64,000 nucleotides of DNA from Selenomonadaceae bacterium (GTDB lineage: Bacteria > Bacillota > Negativicutes > Selenomonadales > Selenomonadaceae), in assembly GCA_022773425.1 (NCBI GenBank), contig JALFBM010000027.1, forward strand, positions 1-64,000, in the 5' to 3' direction. The position numbers were made by a program, and so were the translations under genes. Shown here piece after piece: positions 16,789-24,003 of the stretch. The number at the start of each line of letters is the position of its first letter. Position 1 is the first letter of the stretch. The notes under the pieces were generated by a model. That model was not told the DNA's origin. It was given only the letters and a program-made list of their open reading frames with translations, and did not search any database.

Positions 16789-19403
16789 GCAAAAGAAACG
16801 ATGCCGGGAATCCGGCCATGCAGCTAAATCGCAGACAGCAAAGCGTCGTGGATACGCTTGACGAGAACATCCTGCTACTGGCAGCGGCGGGGACGGGGAA
16901 GACGAATGCCATGGCGTGCCGCATCGCGCATATCCTGTCTCGCGCTCTCGCGGAGCCGGAGGAGATCCTATGCCTGACCTTTACGAACAAGGCATGCCGG
17001 GAGATGCGCAGCCGTCTCGAATCCATCGTCGGTGACGCGGCGGACCGCGTGATCACGCGGACGTTTCACGGCCTCTGCTACGATATTGTCAAGGCGGAGA
17101 CAAAAAAGCATTCGGATCTTTTTGCGGACTTCACGATATTTGATGAAGTGGACTGCCGCAGTATTCTGCGGGAAATTTTTCAGCAGCGCGGGGAGACCTG
17201 GCCGGTCCAGGCGGTACAAAATCTGATCGGCATGATGAAGCTGGCGCGCGGGGAAGCGCTGCTGTCTGGCGACAGGCCGTCTGATTATGCGGAAATCCTG
17301 CACGAGCTCCTGGAGGAGCGGCCGCAGGAGTTGCAGAAGCGGTGCCTCGATGGAACATGGCGCTACAACGAGGCTATGTATCAAGGGTGGCGGAAATACG
17401 GCGCGCAGATCGCAGCGCTCTACGATCAGCGGCTGCACGATGTGCACGGGCTGGATTTTGACGACCTGCTCGTCGAGGCGGGGCGGCTGCTCTCGCGGCC
17501 GGAAATCGCGGCGTACTGGGCGCAGCGGTTCCGCTTCATTCACATCGATGAGGTCCAGGATACGAGCGCCTTTGAGTACGCGGTGCTCGAGAAGCTTTTT
17601 GGTGCGAGCCGTCTGATGCTCGCCGGCGATTTCTTCCAGACCATTTACGCGTGGCGCGGATCCCGCCCGGAAATCGTGCTCGGCGCGTATCGGGAAAAGT
17701 ATCACCCGACAACTATCGTGTTCCGTGAGAATTATCGATCGACCCAGATCCTGCTCGACGCGTCGTTTGGCTGCCTGCAGAGCCTTTTCCCCGAACGCGT
17801 CGCGGCGGTCTACCCGGATGGGCTCGAGGCGGAAAGCGAGGAGGCCGGCGTGCCGATCCTGCTAAAGGGCGCGCTCGATTTCGCCGAGGAAGCGCAGTGG
17901 ATTTACGATACGATCGCGCAGCTCCCGGCGAAGGATTATGCGAAAATCTGCATCCTGACGCGGAATAACCGTTACAACAAGGCGCTTTCCCAGCAGTTCC
18001 GCTACCTCGGCCGGGACGTGCCGGCCGAGGAGCGCATCCCGTTCATGCTGATCGACGACCAAAAGTTTTTCCGGCGGCAGGAGATCAAGGATGCGCTCGC
18101 CTTCTTGCGCTTGCTCGTAAGTCCGCATGACGTGACGAGCTTCATGCGGATCCTGCACCGGTTTGGCGGTGGGATCGGCCCTGCGCTGATTCACCGCATT
18201 TCTTCGCCGCCTTACCGCGAGGCGGGCATCCGGCTGACAGACTATCTGGACCCCGTGGCGCGGCAGACCGGGGATCCCTATTCGGCGCTGCTCGAGGCGC
18301 TCCGGGCGGAACAGGTCGTCGTCTTCGATGTCGAGGCGACGGGCGTTGATCCGACACGCGATGAGATCATCCAGATCGCAGGCATCCGCCTTGACGCAGA
18401 GGGGCACGTAAAAAAGACCTTCAAGCGGCTGCTGCATCCGGCGCGTCCGGTCGGTGATTCCGTGAAGGTACACAAGCTCACGGACGCGTTTCTCGCGGAG
18501 CATGGCGAGAAACCGGAGAAAGTCTTGAAGGATTTTTGCGCTTTCGTTCGCGGCAGCATGGTTGTCGGGCACAACGTCACCTACGATATCGGCATTTTGC
18601 AGAGCCAGCTCGCGCGGCTCGGTCTGCCGCCGGCCGATTTCCTCGGTTTCTACGATACGCTCGATATCTTCCGGCGGTTCTATCCGAATCTGCCCAACCA
18701 CCGTCTCGAGACCATCGGCGCTTACTGCCAGGTCAAGCACGCGTCGAGCCACGACGCGATGGACGATATCCTCGCGACGGCGGAGATCCTGCTCTATGCC
18801 GTGAAGCGGAATATCGCGCCGCGGGCGGCCGATCGCCGACAGTTTATGCAAGAGGATCTGCCAAAATTCGCGGGACTCGCGGCGATGATGGATGGGTTTC
18901 GCGAGCAGGCGGGGATTGTGCGCCCGTGGCAGCTGCTCGGGCAGATTGTCGTCGAGGCCGGTATCGACGCGTATTACCGGAAACGACATGAGGAAGAACG
19001 GATTGAGAATCTGCGCGAACTGTTTCGCCAGGCAAGGGATACCGACGACCCGGCCATCCGGCCGCTCGATGCGGTCTTCAGGTTTCTGCGCTATACAACG
19101 CTTTCGAGTACGGAGCTCGACGCGCTGACGAAAAAGACGCAGATCCCGATTATCACGGTGCATCAGGCCAAGGGCACGGAATTTGATTATGTGTTCCTCG
19201 CGGGGCTGCAGGAGGGGACCTTTCCGGGTTTCCAAGCCATGCAGTCGGGCTGCCTCGACGAGGAAAAGCGCCTGTTCTACGTCGCGGTCACACGGGCGCG
19301 CAAACGGCTTTTTCTGTCGTGGAGCCAGCGTGTAAACAGCCACTACCAGCATATGAGCCCATTTATCCACGCGATACCGGCACGCTATCTGCGCAATGTC
19401 TGA
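16785..19403 (+). CDS. UvrD/PcrA-type helicase with inserted DnaQ-like exonuclease domain
   Basis: An 872-residue superfamily 1 helicase. Visible motifs in order: Walker A AAAGTGKT (about 33-40), LTFTNKACREM, Walker B FIHIDEVQDT, GDFFQTIYAWRGS, FRENYRST, then late motifs VHQAKGTEFDYV and YVAVTRARKRLFLSW. Between the 2B region and the late motifs, at about residues 505-675, sits a complete DEDDh 3'-5' exonuclease domain: VFDVEATGVD, GHNVTYDIG and SSHDAMDD supply the acidic residues and the histidine. The start codon overlaps the comEC stop, so it is translationally coupled to the DNA uptake channel. A role on incoming DNA is inference; a general repair role is equally possible. Confidence 0.9.
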   Translation: MSKRNDAGNPAMQLNRRQQSVVDTLDENILLLAAAGTGKTNAMACRIAHILSRALAEPEEILCLTFTNKACREMRSRLESIVGDAADRVITRTFHGLCYDIVKAETKKHSDLFADFTIFDEVDCRSILREIFQQRGETWPVQAVQNLIGMMKLARGEALLSGDRPSDYAEILHELLEERPQELQKRCLDGTWRYNEAMYQGWRKYGAQIAALYDQRLHDVHGLDFDDLLVEAGRLLSRPEIAAYWAQRFRFIHIDEVQDTSAFEYAVLEKLFGASRLMLAGDFFQTIYAWRGSRPEIVLGAYREKYHPTTIVFRENYRSTQILLDASFGCLQSLFPERVAAVYPDGLEAESEEAGVPILLKGALDFAEEAQWIYDTIAQLPAKDYAKICILTRNNRYNKALSQQFRYLGRDVPAEERIPFMLIDDQKFFRRQEIKDALAFLRLLVSPHDVTSFMRILHRFGGGIGPALIHRISSPPYREAGIRLTDYLDPVARQTGDPYSALLEALRAEQVVVFDVEATGVDPTRDEIIQIAGIRLDAEGHVKKTFKRLLHPARPVGDSVKVHKLTDAFLAEHGEKPEKVLKDFCAFVRGSMVVGHNVTYDIGILQSQLARLGLPPADFLGFYDTLDIFRRFYPNLPNHRLETIGAYCQVKHASSHDAMDDILATAEILLYAVKRNIAPRAADRRQFMQEDLPKFAGLAAMMDGFREQAGIVRPWQLLGQIVVEAGIDAYYRKRHEEERIENLRELFRQARDTDDPAIRPLDAVFRFLRYTTLSSTELDALTKKTQIPIITVHQAKGTEFDYVFLAGLQEGTFPGFQAMQSGCLDEEKRLFYVAVTRARKRLFLSWSQRVNSHYQHMSPFIHAIPARYLRNV

Positions 19404-19417
19404 GAATATGGTATACT

Positions 19418-19459
19418 AAAAAAGGCCCCGTCAAGTTTCCACGCGTGACGGCGCCTTTT
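19418..19459 (+). terminator. Terminator of the comEA-comEC-helicase unit
   Basis: AAAAAAGGC followed by CCGTCA pairs with TGACGG-CGCCTTTT around a 12-nt loop. It lies 15 bp after the helicase stop. Confidence 0.65.
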
Positions 19460-19599
19460 GCAGGAAGGGAAGATCCTGCAGATGATGTTATGCGGGCATC
19501 GGGAATATGCCCCCTATACACAGTATAAGGAAAAATATATTTTATGTCAAGACAGAAATGGGACAGAAGACATATAAAATTTATGGGAGAGGTGTAAGC

Positions 19600-20652
19600 T
19601 TGTTATTTTCTCCTTTTATGGCAGAGCTCCGAAAGGGAAAGGCAGAGGGGTGCCATGTGTTCCTGATGGCCGGTGAGGAATCGTATTTCATCGACAAGGC
19701 GCGCGAATGGATTCTCTCCATGCTGTTTCCCGACGCGGCGGGGAGGCAGGACGGGCTCGAAAAGCTGCAGGGGGCGGTCGATACCGATAAGGTCATCCGT
19801 CTGCTTGAGAACGCGCCGTTTCTGACGGACAAGAACGTGGTATTCTGGCAGGATCCGCCTTTCCTGGCGGTGAAAAAAACCGACGGGGAAAAGCCGGAAA
19901 AAAAGACGAAGGACAAAAAACAGGCGCGGTGGCTCGATTATCTGCAGAACCTGCCTCCGTACAGTTATCTGATCCTTCAGGCGGCGCATAAGCCGGATAA
20001 ACGAAAAAAAATCTATAAGACCCTCGAGCAGTATGGCATGGTGCTCGAGGCGGAACCCATCCGCGCATGGAATATCGGCGAATGGCTGCAGGGCAAGCTC
20101 CAGTCGATGCACCGCGATATGGACCGCGGTGCGCGCGCGTATTTCGCCCGTGCGGTCAGCGTCATGGACAAAATTGACCTGACCTACCTCGATACGGAGC
20201 TCAGCAAGCTCCCGCTTTACAGCGACAGGCAGCGGTATACGCAGCAGGATCTTGAGACGGTATTCTCGAGTCTCCCGGAGGTCTCTTCGTTTGCGCTGCT
20301 CGACGCGGTCAGTGAGCGGAACGGGCGGCGCGCGTTGATGCTGCTGCGGCGTCAGTTCGAGGACGGCACGTATTTCACGCGGATCCTCGCGCTGCTCGTC
20401 CGTCACGTGCGCCAGCTCTGGCAGGCAAAGGTTCTCATGGGGCAGGGCATTCGCGGCAGGGAGCTCGCGAAGCCGATGAGCCTGAACCCCTATATTGCGG
20501 AAAAAGTCGGCCAGGCCGCGGCGGCTTTTCCAGAATCCGTGCTTGAGCGTGGCATGCTCGAGCTCATCGATGCGGACTACCTGTTGAAAACGGGACAGGC
20601 CGGTAATGAGAGGCTGGAACATGCCATCATCACGCTATGCGGCGGGGCATGA
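19600..20652 (+). CDS. holA: DNA polymerase III subunit delta
   Basis: A 350-residue clamp-loader subunit that opens the beta clamp. Family features include VFLMAGEESYFIDKA near the N-terminus (position of the AAA+ fold lacking a full Walker A) and the C-terminal helical domain LLRRQFEDGTYFTRILALLVRHVRQLWQAK. holA commonly follows comEC in Firmicutes, which supports the call. The ORF track starts at 19507; I prefer TTG at 19600, preceded by GGGAGAGGTG, or the ATG at 19618, because upstream residues are not family-like. The gene is separated from the helicase gene by a terminator. Confidence 0.92.
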   Translation: MLFSPFMAELRKGKAEGCHVFLMAGEESYFIDKAREWILSMLFPDAAGRQDGLEKLQGAVDTDKVIRLLENAPFLTDKNVVFWQDPPFLAVKKTDGEKPEKKTKDKKQARWLDYLQNLPPYSYLILQAAHKPDKRKKIYKTLEQYGMVLEAEPIRAWNIGEWLQGKLQSMHRDMDRGARAYFARAVSVMDKIDLTYLDTELSKLPLYSDRQRYTQQDLETVFSSLPEVSSFALLDAVSERNGRRALMLLRRQFEDGTYFTRILALLVRHVRQLWQAKVLMGQGIRGRELAKPMSLNPYIAEKVGQAAAAFPESVLERGMLELIDADYLLKTGQAGNERLEHAIITLCGGA

Positions 20653-20738
20653 AGACACGGAAACATCCAGCAAAACAGAGGGCTCAAATATAGAAACAAA
20701 GAGAGAAACGAAAAAATAGAGAGGTTTTAGGACCAGGG

Positions 20739-20767
20739 TTGACATACACCTGCTAAATTGCTATAAT
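20739..20767 (+). promoter_or_regulatory. Promoter of rnpB
   Basis: TTGACA and TATAAT, both perfect, with 17 bp spacing, ending about 10 bp before the P1 helix of RNase P RNA. Confidence 0.93.
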
Positions 20768-20775
20768 AGACACTG

Positions 20776-21137
20776 TTAATACGAGTCTTCAAGACAATCG
20801 CGGCTGGTTTATACCAGATGAGGAAAGTCCGGGCTCCACAGGGCAGTGTGCTGGATAACGTCCAGCGGGGGCAACCCCAGGGAAAGTGCCATAGAGATTT
20901 AGACCGCCCGCTTCTGCGGGTAAGGGTGGAAAGGTGCGGTAAGAGCGCACCAGCGGTCAGGTGACTGGCCGGCTAGGTAAACCCCACATGGAGCAAGACC
21001 AAATAGGGAAGGGATGATGCGGCCCGCGGATCCTTCCGGGTTGCGTCGCTTGAGCCTGCAGGCAACTGCAGCGCCTAGATAAATGATTGTCGCCGCGCAA
21101 GCGGAACAGAACTCGGCTTATTGATCGCTTGTATTGA
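20776..21137 (+). ncRNA. rnpB: RNase P RNA, class A
   Basis: This is the catalytic RNA of RNase P, which removes 5' leaders from tRNA precursors. The universal core segments are present: GAGGAAAGTCCGGGCTCC near the 5' end, GGTAAACCCCACATGGAGCAA in the middle, and GATAAATGATTGTCGCC with ACAGAACTCGGCTTA near the 3' end. The outer P1 helix can be drawn between AATACGAGT (from 20778) and GCTTGTATT (to 21135), fixing the ends. The presence of GGGTAAGG-type arms rather than the Bacillus form supports class A. Confidence 0.97.
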
Positions 21138-21157
21138 CCTTTGATTTGCATATGGCT

Positions 21158-21187
21158 TGGCTGATGGAAAACCGTCAGCCAGTTTTT
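21158..21187 (+). terminator. Terminator of rnpB
   Basis: TGGCTGATGG pairs with CCGTCAGCCA (one G-U pair) around AAAA, followed by GTTTTT. Confidence 0.88.
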
Positions 21188-21258
21188 ATTTCCGGGTTAA
21201 ATCTGAAAGTTATCTGAAAGAATCCAGAAATGGATGGAACAATCCGGGGATCTTGCCT

Positions 21259-21287
21259 TACTTCGAAGTACGACGACATACGTCGTA
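21259..21287. repeat. Two abutting palindromes upstream of the c-di-AMP riboswitch
   Basis: A perfect 12-bp palindrome TACTTCGAAGTA (21259-21270) shares its final TA with a second inverted repeat, TACGACG-ACATA-CGTCGTA (21269-21287). A TATGAT -10-like sequence begins at 21286. The location suggests operator sites over the promoter of the cell-wall hydrolase gene, but no regulator family could be matched. Confidence 0.6.
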
Positions 21288-21324
21288 TGATAAATAAAAC
21301 GTATTGGGTTTCAAAGATACAGCC

Positions 21325-21474
21325 GAATCTAACCCAGGAGCGGGGGAACCATGGAAAACGCGCAGCCGTTTTCTTTTTGGGGTGAACGCGTGGATCTAGC
21401 CCGGCGGGACCGGTGCGATGAAATCTGCGAGGGTGGTCTTCTCTACCCTAACCCGGCAGCTAACCTCGTAGGCG
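21325..21474 (+). ncRNA. ydaO/yuaA-type cyclic di-AMP riboswitch
   Basis: Conserved blocks of this riboswitch are present in order: TAACCCAGGAGCGGGGGAACCA, TTTTGGGGTGAA, GAGGGTGGTCTTCTCTACCCTAACCCGGCAGCTAACCTCGTAGGCG. It precedes a secreted NlpC/P60 hydrolase, a standard partner, consistent with c-di-AMP turning off cell-wall lytic enzymes. No terminator follows. The aptamer ends only ~22 bases before the start codon and the Shine-Dalgarno sequence GAGAGGAG is immediately adjacent, so control may be translational here; that part is inference. Confidence 0.93.
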
Positions 21475-21496
21475 ATTTAAGAGAGGAGTTGGCTTT

Positions 21497-22162
21497 TTGA
21501 GTAAAGCAGCACGTATCTTCACATTGACGGTGGCTCTGGTCTTATGCCTTTCGAGCATGGCAGGGGCATCGGCCTTCCGCGTTGGCGATCAGGGTACGGA
21601 TGTAGCAGAAATCCAGGGACAGCTTCATAGCCTCGGCTACGATGTCAAGGCTGATGGGGATTACGGTCCGGCAACAGCCGAGGCAGTCAAGGCGTTCCAG
21701 CTATCCCGTGGCCTTTCCGCTGATGGTCTGGTGGGGTCAGCAACCTATTCTGCACTGCTCGGCAAAACGATGCCGGAGGTGGTGCACAGCACGAACGCGG
21801 TTTCGAATGCGGTGGTTTCCGAGTCGATGAACTATCTCGGCGTGCCGTACGTCTTTGGCGGTACGACGCCGAGCGGCTTTGACTGCTCGGGCTATGTGCG
21901 CTATGTCTTCGCGCAGGCGGGCATTTACCTGCCGCGCACGGCAGACGCACAGTATGAGTGCGGCTATGCGGTCTCGACCGCAGAGCTCCAGCCGGGCGAC
22001 CTGGTGTTCTTCTCCACGTACGAGCCGGGCGCGTCGCATGTCGGCATCTATCTCGGTGACGGCAACTTCATCAACGCGTCCTCGAGCCGCGGCGTTTCCG
22101 TCGCTTCGCTCTACAGCTCTTACTGGGGTTCCTGCTATATCGGTGCCCGCCGCGTCATGTAA
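21497..22162 (+). CDS. Secreted NlpC/P60 cell-wall hydrolase with peptidoglycan-binding domain
   Basis: A 221-residue exported peptidoglycan hydrolase. It starts at TTG after AGAGGAG and has a signal peptide ending near ASA (residue ~26). Residues ~27-95 form a PG_binding_1 domain (GTDVAEIQGQLHSLGYD, GDYGPATAEAVKAFQ). The C-terminal ~115 residues are an NlpC/P60 catalytic domain with the cysteine in FDCSGYVRYVFAQAG and the histidine in ASHVGIYLGDG; such enzymes cleave peptide stems, often between D-Glu and diamino acid. The upstream c-di-AMP riboswitch links expression to osmotic and wall stress. A terminator follows. Confidence 0.95.
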   Translation: MSKAARIFTLTVALVLCLSSMAGASAFRVGDQGTDVAEIQGQLHSLGYDVKADGDYGPATAEAVKAFQLSRGLSADGLVGSATYSALLGKTMPEVVHSTNAVSNAVVSESMNYLGVPYVFGGTTPSGFDCSGYVRYVFAQAGIYLPRTADAQYECGYAVSTAELQPGDLVFFSTYEPGASHVGIYLGDGNFINASSSRGVSVASLYSSYWGSCYIGARRVM

Positions 22163-22179
22163 CAACGAGACGATTTTTT

Positions 22180-22208
22180 GGGAGAGGCAGAACCTCTCCT
22201 CTTTTTTT
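22180..22208 (+). terminator. Terminator of the NlpC/P60 gene
   Basis: GGAGAGG / CCTCTCC stem with a 5-nt loop, followed by seven T after TC. Confidence 0.85.
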
Positions 22209-22239
22209 CTATGCTTTGCTGCAGGCAGGGGGATTGAGC

Positions 22240-22317
22240 ATGGGCGATTTGTTTTTGTGGCTGCTCATCGCAATGATGTTGGCCTATACGTTTTGGGATG
22301 AACTCTTTACGGACTAA
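22240..22317 (+). CDS. Possible 25-residue membrane microprotein
   Basis: A short reading frame of 25 codons beginning MGDLFLWLLIAMMLAYTFWDE and ending in a charged tail. It is too short for the ORF track. A purine-rich AGGGGGA lies 7-8 bases before the ATG, and the first ~17 residues form one continuous hydrophobic segment, so a single-pass membrane peptide is plausible. It lies between a terminator and folB with no neighbour sharing its frame. Chance occurrence cannot be excluded. Confidence 0.4.
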   Translation: MGDLFLWLLIAMMLAYTFWDELFTD

Positions 22318-22404
22318 ATCTTTTTTCGAAAAGGATTTTACCAGGGAGATATCGAATAGAGAAGTATAGCAGAAGAATCGGTTCGTTTAGAGGGGGAGAC
22401 AACG

Positions 22405-22767
22405 ATGACAAAGGTCAGGATCATGAATATGATGTTCTACGGTTTCCACGGCGTCTATGAATACGAGCGGGAACAGGGACAGAAATTCTATGTGGATATC
22501 GAGGTCGAGACGAAGGACGATACCGTCGCAAAGACCGACGACATGAAGGACGGCGTCGATCCGGCGGCTGTCTACGAGTTCGTCAAGGAGGCCATGGAGA
22601 AAAAACGGTATCAGAATCTCACGGCACTTGCGGCGCATATCGGTGACGACCTGCTCGGGAAATATCCGCATTTCCGCGCGGTGACGGCGCGCATCCGCAA
22701 ACCGTCCGTACCGATTTCCGGCCCGCTCGATTACGTCGAGGCCGAGGTCACGCGCGAGGCAAAATAA
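22405..22767 (+). CDS. folB: Dihydroneopterin aldolase
   Basis: A 120-residue enzyme of folate synthesis that converts 7,8-dihydroneopterin to 6-hydroxymethyl-dihydropterin and glycolaldehyde. The N-terminal FYGFHGVYEYEREQGQKFYVDIEV contains the conserved glutamate and FHG signature, and the C-terminal RIRKPSVPISGPLDYVEAEV carries the catalytic lysine region. Length is typical. It stands apart from other folate genes here and is followed by its own terminator. Confidence 0.94.
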   Translation: MTKVRIMNMMFYGFHGVYEYEREQGQKFYVDIEVETKDDTVAKTDDMKDGVDPAAVYEFVKEAMEKKRYQNLTALAAHIGDDLLGKYPHFRAVTARIRKPSVPISGPLDYVEAEVTREAK

Positions 22768-22781
22768 TCGGAGGTTTTTGG

Positions 22782-22809
22782 GTGCTGCGCGGCGCGCGGC
22801 ACTCTTTTT
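22782..22809 (+). terminator. Terminator of folB
   Basis: GTGC-T-GCGC pairs with GCGC-G-GCAC, followed by TCTTTTT. Confidence 0.7.
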
Positions 22810-22901
22810 CTATTTTATAGTTGCATTTCGTAACAATTTTCTGTAAGATTGTATATCGTATAGGGGTATTCTATCTTTATGGGTGGAAGCTGGGGATAAG
22901 T

Positions 22902-23999
22902 GTGAGTGAGGAAACGAAGGAACGATATCTTCTCGCGGCCTTATCGGAGGTCCCCGGGTTCGGGAGCCGACGGCTCCGTCGGCTGCTCGAGGCGTTCCCG
23001 GCAGCGGAGCTTTGGCGGATTCCTGTGGAGGAAATGCGCGAGGTCGAGCCATCGGCGGCGCTGCGCGGCCGACTTGCCGCGTTCCGCGCCGAGCATCCGG
23101 ATGAGCCGGAAAGGCTGCGGGAGCGTTGCGAGAAAGCGGGCGCGGCGGTCTGCACGATCCATTCTGCGGTGTATCCCGATGCCTTGCGCGAGATTTTCGA
23201 TCCGCCGATTGTGCTTTACTACCGCGGTACCATGATCCCCGACGCACGTCGTGTCGCCATGGTCGGGTCCCGCCGCTGCAGCAGCTACGGCGAGGGCATC
23301 GCTCAGCATTTTGCACGGGATTTCGTTGCGGCTGGCCTGACCGTCGTCAGCGGTGCCGCGCGCGGCATCGATACGAACGCGCACAAGGGCGCGCTAAGGG
23401 GCGGCGGCCGCACGGCCGCCGTGCTCGGCTGCGGGATCGACATCGCCTATCCGCGGGAGAACCGGCGCCTGCTCGAGGAAATCGCGGAACACGGCGTGGT
23501 GATCAGCGAGTACGGGCCGGGCGTGCAGCCTCTGCCCGCGTTTTTCCCAGCGCGCAATCGCATCATCAGCGGCCTTTCGGAGGGAACGCTGGTCGTCGAG
23601 GCGGCGCGTCGCAGCGGGTCATTGATCACGGCGGAGCTCGCGCTTTCGGAGGGGCGGAACGTCTACGCGGTGCCGGGCAGCATCTGGTCGGCATCCTCCG
23701 CTGGCTGCCATCATCTGATTCAGCAAGGGGCAAAGCTCGTGACTGCGCCGCCGGATGTCCTCGAGGACTATGGCGTCGAGGCTGTGCCATCGCGGGAAAA
23801 ACGCCTTTCGTTGAGCCCCGAGGAGAGAAAAATCTGGCAGGTGCTTTCCTTTGACCATTATCTGACCCCGGACGAAATCGTCCTGAGCCTGCCGGACGGC
23901 GATATCGCGAATCTTCCCCTGCTGCTCCTGCAAATGGAGCTTAAGGGATTGATCCTACAGAACGATTTGCACGCCTATCGGCGCGCGGAGAGGGAGTGA
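22902..23999 (+). CDS. dprA: DNA processing protein DprA
   Basis: A 365-residue protein that loads RecA onto single-stranded DNA during transformation. The N-terminus has a SAM-like fold (VPGFGSRRLRRLLEAF); the Rossmann core has VAMVGSRRCSSYGEG and VSGAARGIDTNAHKGAL; and a C-terminal winged-helix region follows (LSPEERKIWQVLSFDHYLTPDEI). The ORF track begins at 22821, but the upstream residues are not family-like. GTG at 22902, with GGGGAT upstream, gives the normal length. With comEA and comEC in the same window it completes much of a natural transformation set. topA follows by 4 bp. Confidence 0.93.
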   Translation: MSEETKERYLLAALSEVPGFGSRRLRRLLEAFPAAELWRIPVEEMREVEPSAALRGRLAAFRAEHPDEPERLRERCEKAGAAVCTIHSAVYPDALREIFDPPIVLYYRGTMIPDARRVAMVGSRRCSSYGEGIAQHFARDFVAAGLTVVSGAARGIDTNAHKGALRGGGRTAAVLGCGIDIAYPRENRRLLEEIAEHGVVISEYGPGVQPLPAFFPARNRIISGLSEGTLVVEAARRSGSLITAELALSEGRNVYAVPGSIWSASSAGCHHLIQQGAKLVTAPPDVLEDYGVEAVPSREKRLSLSPEERKIWQVLSFDHYLTPDEIVLSLPDGDIANLPLLLLQMELKGLILQNDLHAYRRAERE

Positions 24000-24003
24000 A
24001 CTT

